Assembly: GCA_024529925.1 (NCBI GenBank)
Contig: JAFEUB010000770.1
Location: forward strand, 1,507,501-1,571,500
From: Ophthalmolycus amberensis
Lineage: Eukaryota > Chordata > Actinopteri > Perciformes > Zoarcidae
DNA length: 64,000 nucleotides
Reading direction: 5' to 3'
The notes beneath the pieces were generated by a model. That model ran no database searches. It had not been told where the DNA came from and was given only the letters and a program-made list of their open reading frames with translations. Each line of letters begins with the position of its first letter. Position 1 is the first letter of the stretch. This document shows, one piece after another, positions 22,882 to 33,110 of the stretch. The position numbers and the translations under genes are program-made.

Positions 22882-23258
22882 GGATGAGGAGGAGCCTATC
22901 GACTACAAGACACGTCGACGCCATGCGACCATTTGAGAATGTGCAGTAATGTGTTAACTGTGATGGACTTTGTTTTTGATTCCAGCTTCTTTTTCAACAT
23001 TTATTTCAACCGTAGCTAAATGCACTGTGTTGACATTTTACAACTACAGTAATCCATGTAAAATGTGAAATAGTGAAGCACAGTGTATGTAAACTGCACG
23101 ACCAGGACATACAACTGTTCTTTTTAAAGTGAAGGATGATAAAATGAAGTCTGGTTGAGCCAATCGTTGTAAAATGTGCTATTTTAGGATGTTAATGATG
23201 AAAAAAATCTACATATATGTGATTGTTTATGTGCAGTGCACACTATGAATGCTGCAAA

Positions 23259-23264
23259 AATAAA
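23259..23264 (+). terminator. Poly(A) signal of claudin copy 6
   Basis: AATAAA about 380 bases after the stop codon, in the context gcaaaaataaataactt. Confidence 0.55.
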
Positions 23265-23973
23265 TAACTTAAAGTCCTTTAATTAAAGATCACTGTTGTC
23301 ATGTTCATTAATAATATTAAGCTTTTTTTTAACTGCCAGGGAAATGTGTCTCTGCAACAATGCAGTTTTACTATTTTACTTGTCTCTGCATACATGATGC
23401 CCAGAGAAGAGAGAAATATGTTGCTTTCAGACCCTCTTTGCTATACGTACATATATCATAGTGAATGAAGCCTGACAAACCTGATTTGGTTCTAGCTCAG
23501 AAGTGTTTGAATATACTCTGTATATTTACAGATAGCTCACAAGTTGCCATGTCTCCACCATATTTGCACATCTCTGTTGATCTTCGTGTCATCTGTCTAC
23601 TGAACGTAACAGCAACCCATAACAGCTGACACGAGCAGCTCACTCTGCATTCCATCGAAGACAACCAGTAACCAGCCTGCATGGTTGGTAATCCTGCTTA
23701 GAGGGCACTGACAAAAACTCTTTCTGTGTGTTAATGGAAAATAAAAGCCTCTGTGTGGGGTTTGAATATGTCTGACTTTAGCGGCTCCTTTCGCAAAAAT
23801 ACACTTTCACAGCAATTTTCATTGCATTCACAGCGATGGTCTCTGTCATACTTCAACAACAAACAATTTAGGCCCATCGAAATTATTTTAAATATATCTT
23901 GAAGTCCCAAACCTTCTGCACAGAATCACTGATCATTGATATATCGTATCAGTGATATCCTCTGTTTATCCAG
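23265..23973. other. Spacer before the partial claudin; no 5' claudin exon found
   Basis: I looked for a sequence encoding TM1 or the W-x-GLW loop that could splice to 23974 and found none. The final bases, tctgtttatccag, form a reasonable polypyrimidine tract and acceptor. Confidence 0.45.
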
Positions 23974-24483
23974 GTGTGTCTGCTGGGTGGAGCTCTGTGT
24001 GTCTTAGCTGGCATCCTGTGCCTGGTTGCAGTCAGCTGGTCCGCAGCAGCAACCATCTCAATCTACAATGAGGGTCATGTGACTGCAGCCCTGAAAAGAG
24101 AGGTGGGCTCCTCCATCTGCATAGGCTGGGCCTCCTCCGTGCTGCTCCTCCTCGGCGGTGCTCTGATCTGCTTCGTCTGTGGGGAGCGGGAGAGAACCCC
24201 ACCTCCCTACTACTCCTACACCCAAGTGCATGAGCATACCTCCCTGGTTAAAGCTCAGAGTGGGCTGTTTAATCAGCCTCAGGAGACTCAACCAGGATCT
24301 GAGCAGGGGACGTTTGGCCATAATCCCTCACACAGATCAGGGAGACCAGATAAGGGGAAAGGTTTATTCATGGGAATGAAGCCAAATCTGGTCCATGACC
24401 TTCCCAGCAGAGCCACAACAGTGCCCAGTGATTATTTTTACAATTTGGCCCAATGTGTGAATCTGCATGGATCATTTCTCTGA
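23974..24483 (+). pseudogene. Partial claudin: C-terminal half with long tail, N-terminal half missing
   Basis: From 23974 the frame reads VCLLGGALCVLAGILC (TM3) and VSWSAAATISIYNEG, followed by AALKREVGSSICIGWASS (second loop to TM4) and LICFVCGERE. The tail is about 95 residues with PPPYYSYTQ and no typical claudin end. There is no ATG at the beginning. The sequence just upstream, ttatccag, is a possible splice acceptor in phase 0, falling where sibling claudins read KAK-V in one piece. Two readings remain. It may be the last exon of a spliced claudin whose first exon lies elsewhere, perhaps through alternative splicing from copy 6, or it may be a decapitated copy. The long open frame and a downstream poly(A) signal at 24785 speak against old decay. 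I see no partner donor site in copy 6 that would give a normal claudin. Confidence 0.6.
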
Positions 24484-24784
24484 GAATGACTGAACACAAT
24501 AATCACTTAGCAGTGGTCACTGTTTACATGTTAATTCATGTTTGATATAATGACGTTTGATATTGTTTTTCATTACTCATGATATCTGGGTTTACAAGTC
24601 ATTACAAATATACCAGAAAACATTTGGTGTCTGGTATATTTGTATGCTGTTTTTATTATTTATGGAGTCTTGAACCTTATAAATCATCATCAACTTCAAT
24701 GAAGAACTGCATAAGATGATACATGACATATATCAACAGTGTAAAGTAAGATTATTTCAACAACTGTAAAGCTACTTATGTGGA

Positions 24785-24790
24785 AATAAA
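24785..24790 (+). terminator. Poly(A) signal after the partial claudin
   Basis: AATAAA in tggaaataaaaggg, about 300 bases after the stop codon at 24481-24483. Confidence 0.5.
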
Positions 24791-26438
24791 AGGGTAAAAC
24801 TGTATGTTCAGGGTTTAACTTCATGAGTGGCTCTGTTCTTTCAACACATATTTGATCAAATAGAGTTCATGGGTTTCCCATTTCCGTTGTATCTTTATCA
24901 AGAGATGGGACATGCACACATTTGTGTATTTTCTATTGTAAAATATGATCTACGGTATTCATTCTCTTCCTCCAGAGATATTGTTGTGATAAGACAAGGG
25001 ATTGTTTAGCATGTTTTTCTGAGCTATGTATTAAAAGAAGGACAGATATATCAAGTCGAATCTAAAAGAAAACCAGGATTTCTTTGTATTTAAAAGTGAA
25101 GATGAACAAAAGTGACATGAGTAATAAATCACAACTGGATGGTCTCACAGACATGAATCACACAAATGAATAAAGTAGAAACTGACCCTGAATCGGAGGC
25201 TTCCCACAGTGACATTTGTGTTGATCACTTGGTAAGTTCCTCTTTGCATGATTCTTAAGCAAACACTGTTCTGTACTCATTACTGATTTGAGATTCCCTC
25301 TTAATCTTACAGAACAATCCTGCTTGTGTGTTGATGAGAAGCATTGTTTGTATCTGTGCTGTATTTCAGTGGGTTTTGACCTCTGTGTGCATCTCTGCTG
25401 AGAAGCAATCTGGTCAGGTGAGATTTCTTCACAAACCAGTTTCAGCTGAGAGGCAACGGCGGCAAACTCCTCTGATTTCTCCCTTAACAGCAAAACCTGT
25501 AAGTTCCTTCCTTTGAGTGGGCAATAAAAAACCTCCACCCGCTCCTTTGTCTAAAGTAGATAGGAACTTTTGCAGTATGAGTCTTTTTCATGCACATTTT
25601 AGTCTTAAAAACATAGATAAAAATCCAAAATGTGAAGTTTTTTAAACTCTCTGCATGTGAATACACAATGTTTTAGTATTTAACACTATCATACTTTCAC
25701 ACAGTTTTCCTTGTATGCTGTTTACTAGTCCCCCTCACGGATACATTATGTTTTCTATGACACGTGATATTCAGAACATGACTGCTATATATGAAACGCA
25801 TTGTATATTTACTGAACTTGCATGTATAGTTACTGTTTTGTGTCAAGCCTGATACTTTGTACTTTTTCTCGATGACACTAGAATATTGATGATTCTGTGA
25901 CTGATTCACAGTAGCTGCTTGAGTAGAATTTTTCTTTTGTCATTTGTAAGACACATGCAGTATTTGTGAGCATGGGAGACAGTGTTTCTCTTCAGTCCTT
26001 TTCCATCTCGTCATGGCATTTAAAAAAAAAGGAACAGTTACAGTCATGACATGTGCCAAAACACTTGTAAAGCGGATCAGGTTTGTCAAGTGTAGCTGAA
26101 AGAATCCTCACTAACAGGTTGTGTGACAAAGTGTGCTTCCTGCCAAAGAAACGTTGCTAAATAAACATCTACATGAGAATAAATATTTGAAAGCAACACA
26201 GAAAGCCTGCATTATATTCCTTTATATTTTCCTTTACATAAATACATTTCACCATAAATTGGTGCATAGAAATTCATCAGAATGGAGGAAATTAAGTGTT
26301 TGACACTCAAAATGTCCGGTGAGAGGAGCCCCAGACCAATGTTGAAACAAAACCTACGCCCTTGATCAAAAGTATCTCTCTGAACTTTAGAGGAACAGCA
26401 AGATTAAAGATTATTTTGAGCCGTATTAAAAGGTTAAG

Positions 26439-26489
<51 letters not shown>

Positions 26490-27504
26490 TGTGTGTGTAG
26501 GGAAGGGTTTTGCATGTTTCAAACAGGTTTTTCTGCGCAGTAGGCTCTGCTAGAATGAAACTGGTTTTCTCTCATGAGATTGTGTTCCACATTATTCTCC
26601 TTTTGTTACAAAAATACATTCTGGATGCACGCATTACTCACACGCACAAAAGCGTTGCCAAGAGGATGTGTATACATATACACACACACTGAGCTCACTC
26701 AAGTATTTACTTTTGAGTCAAATCAAATCTGACTTCTGCGGAAAGAAAACAATGCAGCGCCTCATGAGTGTGCATCTTGTAAACATGTTGAATGCCCAGA
26801 GGCCTATCATTCTCTCTGCTTCATCCAAAGCTTATCGTTCCCAAAATATTCTCGTCAGACAAAGATGATAAGGGAGGGAATAGATGATGTCACGGTTTCG
26901 CTGCTACAACTCTCTTTCTCTCCCTCTCTGCTTTTCCATCAGCCTCCTCCCCCTTTTGTTTCCCTATAGGTGTGGTGCATCCACCTGACCAGTAGCACAC
27001 AGAGAGCCGCTCAGGTGACAGAAAAGAAAGGGCACTCTCAGGTGGAGAAATAAAGAGAGAGGGGACTCGGAGAGAGAGGGAGGAAGCAGTTGAAACTGAC
27101 AGGAGTTAGGGATACGAAGGAGGGACTAAGACAAAGGAAATGTATGCTGTAAACAAATGAGAGAGACACACCCGGAGTCAAGCTACTGGAGGCTGGACGG
27201 ACAACTGAAAGAGTCAGACAGGGCTCTGCGTTTCTGGGACACATACTTTACAACATCGCAACTGTGGCAAGAACAAAATAGCTGAAGAAAAGCACAAAAA
27301 TGGAGGCGAATGAGAACGGCAACATCACACTTTGAGAAAAACTGACAAAGAAAAGCTGACAGAGAGATACAAGAGAGGAGAAGAGTCACCAGGAGTGAAA
27401 GCTAAAGAAGCTCCACAGACAGGAATAAAACCATTAGAGCACTTTTCAAAGGTCTGTGAGGATTTCTCGAGCACCCTCAGAGATCTTCCCAGCCCCCCTA
27501 CGTC
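24791..27504. other. Spacer and 5' region of claudin copy 8
   Basis: No coding exon recognised. It contains a GT array at 26441-26498. The last 500 bases are purine-rich (gagagagg-type) and are probably the 5' untranslated region and promoter of the long-tailed claudin. Confidence 0.4.
26441..26498. repeat. (GT)n microsatellite, about 58 bp
   Basis: GT dinucleotides with a single gttt interruption near the end. Confidence 0.97.
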
Positions 27505-28482
27505 ATGGCCTCTATGGGGATGCAGATGCTGGCCAGCGCTCTGTGCCTCCTGGGTTGGGCAGGGGTCATCGTCAGCTGCATACTGCCCCTGTGGCGGGTC
27601 ACAGCCTTCGTGGGGAGCACCATCGTCACCTCCCAGACCATCTGGGAGGGCATCTGGATGACCTGCGTGGTCCAGAGCACAGGGCAGATCATGTGTAAAC
27701 CTTACGATTCTCTCCTCGCTCTCAGCGCAGACCTACAGGCCGCCAGGGCTCTCACCGTCCTCGCTATCGCCACGGGCAGCGCAGGCCTCATTCTGGCCTT
27801 CATCGGAGGGAAGTGCACTCGCTTTTTGGACGAAGAAGGAGGCGGGGTCAAGGGCAAGGTGGCTGTAGCAGCAGGGGCCGTTTTGATTGTCACAGGGTTG
27901 CTGTGTTTGATTCCCACATCATGGGTGGCCGGGTCCGTGGTGAAGAAGTTCTACAGCGCTTCCATAGATGCCCAGCGGAGGGAGATTGGAGCCTGTCTCT
28001 ACATCGGCTGGGGAGCGTCCATCCTGCTAATTCTGGGAGGGGGTTTGTTCATCAGCTCAAATTGCCCCCTCAATACCCACAACACAGACAAGAGCCCTTC
28101 TGTCCGCTACCTGGTGGTCCGCTCCTCCAACGGGTCCAGCAAGGCAGGTCCTCAAAGCAGCAGAGTGCCACCAGCAACGTCTCAGCCTGTCAGAGCGGTG
28201 CTTCCCAGGTCTCAAAGCGAGAATGGAGCGTCAACAAAGCCACCGCTGTACACAAGACCTCCATGGGAGGACGGGCCTGAGACGGACTCCAGACTGGAGT
28301 CAGAAAGATCATGGGCACCATCGACAAAGTCTCAGATGAAAAGACTGGCTTCAACAAAGTCTGAAAACAGTGAGGCGCCATCTACAAAGTCTCAGCTGAA
28401 GCGAGCAGAAATGGAAGACATTTTATCAGTGGAGAGTGACAATGAGGATGCGTCCTCAAATCCAGCAAGAACATACCTATAA
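27505..28482 (+). CDS. Long-tailed claudin (325 aa), copy 8
   Basis: Starts MASMGMQMLA after a gtc-atg-g context. The claudin core is complete: TM1 about 8-28, W30, W47-E-G-I-W51, C54, C64, [12 protein letters not shown] in TM2, GGKCTRFLDEE, TM3 about 118-138, second-loop FYSASIDAQRREIG and TM4 about 163-184. From about residue 185 a cytoplasmic tail of roughly 140 residues follows, against 25-45 in the neighbours. It is rich in Ser, Lys and Glu and contains the twice-repeated word APSTKSQ(M/L)KR with an intervening ASTKSENSE. The protein ends RTYL, which fits a class I PDZ ligand (T-x-L) instead of the usual YV. The tail could be a phosphorylated scaffold-binding segment; that is inference. 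A CA microsatellite begins 5 bases after the stop. Confidence 0.93.
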   Translation: MASMGMQMLASALCLLGWAGVIVSCILPLWRVTAFVGSTIVTSQTIWEGIWMTCVVQSTGQIMCKPYDSLLALSADLQAARALTVLAIATGSAGLILAFIGGKCTRFLDEEGGGVKGKVAVAAGAVLIVTGLLCLIPTSWVAGSVVKKFYSASIDAQRREIGACLYIGWGASILLILGGGLFISSNCPLNTHNTDKSPSVRYLVVRSSNGSSKAGPQSSRVPPATSQPVRAVLPRSQSENGASTKPPLYTRPPWEDGPETDSRLESERSWAPSTKSQMKRLASTKSENSEAPSTKSQLKRAEMEDILSVESDNEDASSNPARTYL

Positions 28483-28486
28483 TATG

Positions 28487-28514
<28 letters not shown>
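28487..28514. repeat. (AC)n microsatellite in claudin copy 8 3' UTR
   Basis: Pure AC dinucleotides starting five bases after the stop codon of the long-tailed claudin. Confidence 0.95.
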
Positions 28515-28517
<3 letters not shown>

Positions 28518-29233
28518 CACACGTATATCCGCACTTATGTTTACACACAATACAGAAGTTTTACATATAGGAGTTATTTAGCAGTAGTAGTTTACTTATT
28601 TTGTGACAATTTACTGAGGAAAAGTAATTCACTGTGTTTATATAGTTATCTTTATACTTTATATTTTGTACATGTTTTGATAAAAAGACGTAAAGAAGGA
28701 GGTCTGGACTACATTCACAATATGGAGGAGAATAACAGTTTTTAAATTCTTATGTGCACTAAAACAGAACTTAAAACCAAACAGTAAGAAACTAAATCCA
28801 GGTACACGTGAAGTATGCTATTGTTATTGTCTTTTTTATTTAAAGAACATTGTTGGTTTTAACTTTGACATGTTGTGGGGCATTACACTGGTATCAACCT
28901 TTCTCACTATTTAAATGCATGAATGAGGATGAATCCATCCACATTACCAACTTCAGCTCAGACGTTTTAGCTTGTTTGTTTCTGCTGGAGGTACAGCAGC
29001 CTTAACAGCATCAAGTGACTTATGAAACATATTTTAGCCTTCTGATACCAATTCTTGTTTTAATCCAAGGATGTGCTAACTTGGTGAGATCTATGGCCAT
29101 GAAAAACTTAAATATGAATAGTTACAATTTTTAGATTGTGATTTTGTCACAACTGTGAAATTTGATTCTGTGTTTATTTTATTAGTACAGATATTATTAA
29201 CAAATAATTGTTACATTTTCATTCATACTTTTC

Positions 29234-29239
29234 AATAAA
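29234..29239 (+). terminator. Poly(A) signal of claudin copy 8
   Basis: AATAAA about 750 bases beyond the stop codon, followed by a GT/T-rich stretch (gagctggtctttttccctttt). Confidence 0.5.
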
Positions 29240-31352
29240 TGACTGTAATTTGATTGAGCTGGTCTTTTTCCCTTTTATAAATGTATTAAACGTGCTAACA
29301 GGTCACACAAGTGCCTTTCTTTTAAAGAACACAGCATGAACTTTCGTTCTAGCTCCTGGCTATTAAAATCTACATGAAAAACTGGTTTGACAGAAAGTGT
29401 GTTTACAGCGGACGTGTGCAGCGTTGGAAGAGGGAGGCACAGTGTGTTTGTAGAGGATTCAAATTCAGTTTCAGTGAGTCACGTTTATGGAACATGTGTC
29501 GTTTTATTTATTTATTTATTTATTTAAATGTGCAATAGCATCATTATCTAATCTAATGCTGCCAGTTGTCTAAAATAATAATAATAATACATTTTATTTA
29601 TAGAGCGCCTTTCAGAATACTCAAAGACACTTAAATCATTAAAATCATCACATAAAAAAGCTATACACTAAAAACGTAAAACACACAATGCCAAATACAC
29701 AAGTTGCCAAATACACAAGTTTTACTTTCGAGAGGACTTTTTGTTATGGATACATTTACATAAGTAAGGAGGAAACTAGAGAAACAAGTAGTATAAAATA
29801 AAACATAAAACATAAATAAAAACACACTGAAGTAATCCAATAAACATGAAATGAAGTTCTCTGGGTTTGAACAATGTTTAGGTGTACAGCATGACTGACG
29901 CAGAGGTACAGGCCACTTTAATGCAAACACTCGATTGATGTTCAGCCTCGTCTCTTACTATTGTGAAACACTGCCATCCCATGGTCAGTGGAGAAAATCT
30001 GATCAAAAGAACCTTCCATGTTTCAGGTCCTGCTTGTTCCAATTCCAGGCCACATACTAAATATATCCAGTTGAATATATCCATCAGCATATTGTTTTTC
30101 TAAGTATGCATGACTGTTCAGAGTGCTGATTTAGTCACTTTTTCCGTTTGAACCTCATCGTGTGGTCGCGTTGTTATGCTGTAGTTGAAAACGATATCAA
30201 TATGAGAGTTAAAGAATCACACAATGATATACATTGGATCATTATTTATACAGTTAATGTTACTAATGATTTAATGTGCATCGATTTCGACTTGTACAAT
30301 CCTGTTTTCATGTATTACATATTTATATTTCGGCGATTCATTGTTCTTCAAATAGGGTGTGTCATTGTGTTGAGTATTTGTTCAGTCCGTTTCATGTTTT
30401 CTTTTTAAGTTCACTCCGCATGTACCATGTATGCCATGTCTGGTTTCATTTCCTCTTTTTGAGGTTTTTTTCTCTCCTTTTCATCGCGTGTCCTGCCCTA
30501 ATCAGTTCCACCTGTCCCTCTTTACTCCTGCACTCACCACCTGCTCACCTGCTCTCACTTCCCTCGTTATAGTCAGTCACGACACCGCCTCAGTCCCTTT
30601 GTCGTCACATGGAGTTTTGTTCACTTGTAACCTACCTGCCTTTTTTTGGATTCTTTGCTTGTAAGCGTTTTGCTTAATTACATTTTTTTCTTTGTATTAA
30701 TCCGCCTGACAAGTTGTCCCTGTCCTTAAAAAGACATATCTACAGCTTTAATTTAGAGGAGTACATTGATTTTAAAGATCAAAACATTTACTGGGAAGAA
30801 GCCTACACTAAGTTTAAAAACACTGCACATAGACACGTTTAAACAGAGCATGAAACAGTGTTGTTAATCTTGGAGAAGCAGATGTCACGGATGCTTTTTG
30901 GACAAGAAATATGTTCTGTGTCTGGCTCAGTGATTGTAAAAATGATTCACAAGAATAAAAACACTGTCACAATGTGGTTAACCTTGAGACGCAGACGCCT
31001 AATATTTACCAGCACGTATTTTTAATAATACCAAAGGGAGAGTAGAACACGCATCACATGCATTTAGTTAATTTGTATTTGACATTTTCAACTACCCACA
31101 GTAAACAATGTTTTTACGACCGCACACATTTGTGTGAGAGAGAATTTATTTGGCAAGACTATACAGGCAATACTATTAATGCACATCCGTGTCAGTCAGT
31201 AAAAGACCGAGAATATCAAAAGAAAAATCTCGACAATTGACATTTTAAGTGTAGATTGAATTACTTGATGTTGTATCTCCTTGCATATTTTGTCTACATT
31301 TGCTTGTCTGACTCACAATATGGTATATGTCACATCTCTGCGATGCATTGTG
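29240..31352. other. Intergenic between claudin cluster and mettl27 pseudogene
   Basis: No gene recognised. It contains (TTTA)n near 29503-29525, a dispersed repeat at 29565-29660 and pyrimidine-rich DNA at about 30440-30600 whose open frames look accidental. Confidence 0.4.
29565..29660 (+). repeat. Dispersed repeat with (ATA)n head
   Basis: 'aataataataataatacatt' followed by 'ttatttatagagcgcctttc' and 'agaatactcaaagacactt' is a word series that I recognise as a common fish interspersed repeat end (non-LTR tail). No coding sequence is attached. Confidence 0.5.
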
Positions 31353-33110
31353 CTACAGGTTTCTTGTAGTGGTACACATGAGCCTGACATTCCTCTTGCC
31401 CAGTTTTCCACCTCAGTGACAGCTACACAACTCCAAAGCCCTTCTTCCTCCATCTGCTTCAGCTCACGCTCCAGAGCAGCTTTGTATTCCAGGTTGTCAA
31501 CGCTTTCTCTGCACGCCATACCAACGTAGCCACTTAAAAAAAGAACAGGTGACAGTGTAGCTGATGGGTAAATGGTTTCATATAACATAGCCTATATAAA
31601 ATACAATTAAAACGTTCACAATGATTTTTCATGCACTATGGATTGAAGCCCTCACCACAAAGTTTTACCTGGTTTGCAGGCGAAGCACACTCCGACCACA
31701 CTTACAAAAAGGTGCTCCGCAAATCACAACCAAGTCAAATGATGCCTGCAGGAGAAAGTGAGGAGTGAGTGAACACAGGAAGTTAAAACACATCTGTCAT
31801 ATTAACCATGCTTTTACTTTTGTTAAAGTTGCATTTGATGGTGCCATTAACATAAACCATTTTGGCATCTTTACACTACCTCTTTGGACAGGTAGCAGCT
31901 GTTCTCCCAAAATGCTTTGCTTGAGGTCTTGGTACAGCCCTTTCTTTTGGGCCTCCTCCAACATAGCCGTGCTTCCATCAATGCCCCAAAAATGTCCAGA
32001 ATCATCCTGCTTCATCCGTTAAACACACATCTCACTGAGGTCAAATTGGATACTGAAAACTAATTTGAGAAACTGTTATTCCACGTTGTAAAATCAATAA
32101 AACAGAAGCCTGGATCGAAAACAGCAGTTTAAAAAAAGATGTGCCTAACCAGACAGAATCAAAAGGAGGTAGGTGATACACTTTCACATGTGCACATGTA
32201 TACTCAGAAATGCATCTTACTTAATCGAAAACGTTATCGACAAAAATCTTACCACGGAGCCTTCATTTCATCTCTGTTTGATCATGTCCGCCTCGCTTTC
32301 TCTCTTAAATTCAAATCAGATTGGAAAGAAAATTGAAATTTCAAGAAATTGTGAAAGCCTCAAAATATAATTTCTCCAAATATTTTTGTAAACCATAATA
32401 ATAATGTAGAAGCCAGTTCTGGAGTGAAGTGTATATGTAGGGTACCAAATTAGTCCAGTAGATGTCCCCCTTGCTGCTTTGGCTCTTGAAGCTACAATAG
32501 AGGTAGATAGGCCTTGTCTCCTTCTCCTGGGAGTATTTTTAGTTTTGAGGGTAATTTTGAGTCAAGCTCTTTGAAAACTGGAATTACAGAGTTTAACTCG
32601 TCAAAGTAACCGAAATGTGTATTAGTGAATGTATAACAATGTAGGTGGGAGTGCATTTCTGTCAGCCTCACCTGTCGATCAATGGCCATTGTCTTTCTCT
32701 CTTTCGTTCTTTCTCTACTGTCACATGGGACATTAAGTACAATATTATGGGCATGAATAACAATGTAGTCTTACACTACTTATACTTTAGACCTGATAGT
32801 GTACACACACTATGTACAGACTGATCCCTGTCTGTTTGTGATCCATACTACTTACCTGAATTTGACCCAACAGCATATTTCTTTATTCTTTTCTATTCAT
32901 TACATTTTTTTTTGAATTTTTGTTAACCAGCACTAGACCAACCACAATGTTTTCTGTCTGTTCTGCAGCTGTGATTTTACCCTCTTTGTCACCAGTCCAG
33001 TACCGCAGGACCACATCCAGCACGACAGCTGCTTCACGGTCGCCACTGAAAAAGAAGGAGATGCTTTTTGCTACATGACTAGCGGCATCGTAGCCCAGAA
33101 CAACTGCATC
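31353..33110 (-). pseudogene. mettl27 pseudogene (exons 2-5 recognisable)
   Basis: Four blocks on the minus strand align by eye with exons 2-5 of the intact gene at 45.6-47.1 kb, in the right order. Block 2 (about 32981-33110) reads SISFFFSGDREAAVVLDV and then slips by one base inside the SAM-binding motif, so ACGTG is lost. Block 3 (31880-32015) is 136 bases, as in the real gene, and reads GHFWGIDGSTAMLEEA and LYQDLKQSILGE, but its acceptor is CGG instead of CAG. Block 4 (31669-31745) is 77 bases against 93 and would bring a TGA at once if spliced. Block 5 (31353-31532) keeps LEYKAALERELKQMEEEGLW but loses the frame near the end. No first exon was found. Keeping introns means it arose by DNA duplication, not by retroposition. 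It cannot encode a methyltransferase. Confidence 0.85.

Noticed and set aside
32492..32689. 65-codon minus-strand frame between pseudogene blocks 2 and 3 of mettl27
   Set aside because: It lies where an intron of mettl27 is expected and has no similarity to any exon of the intact gene.
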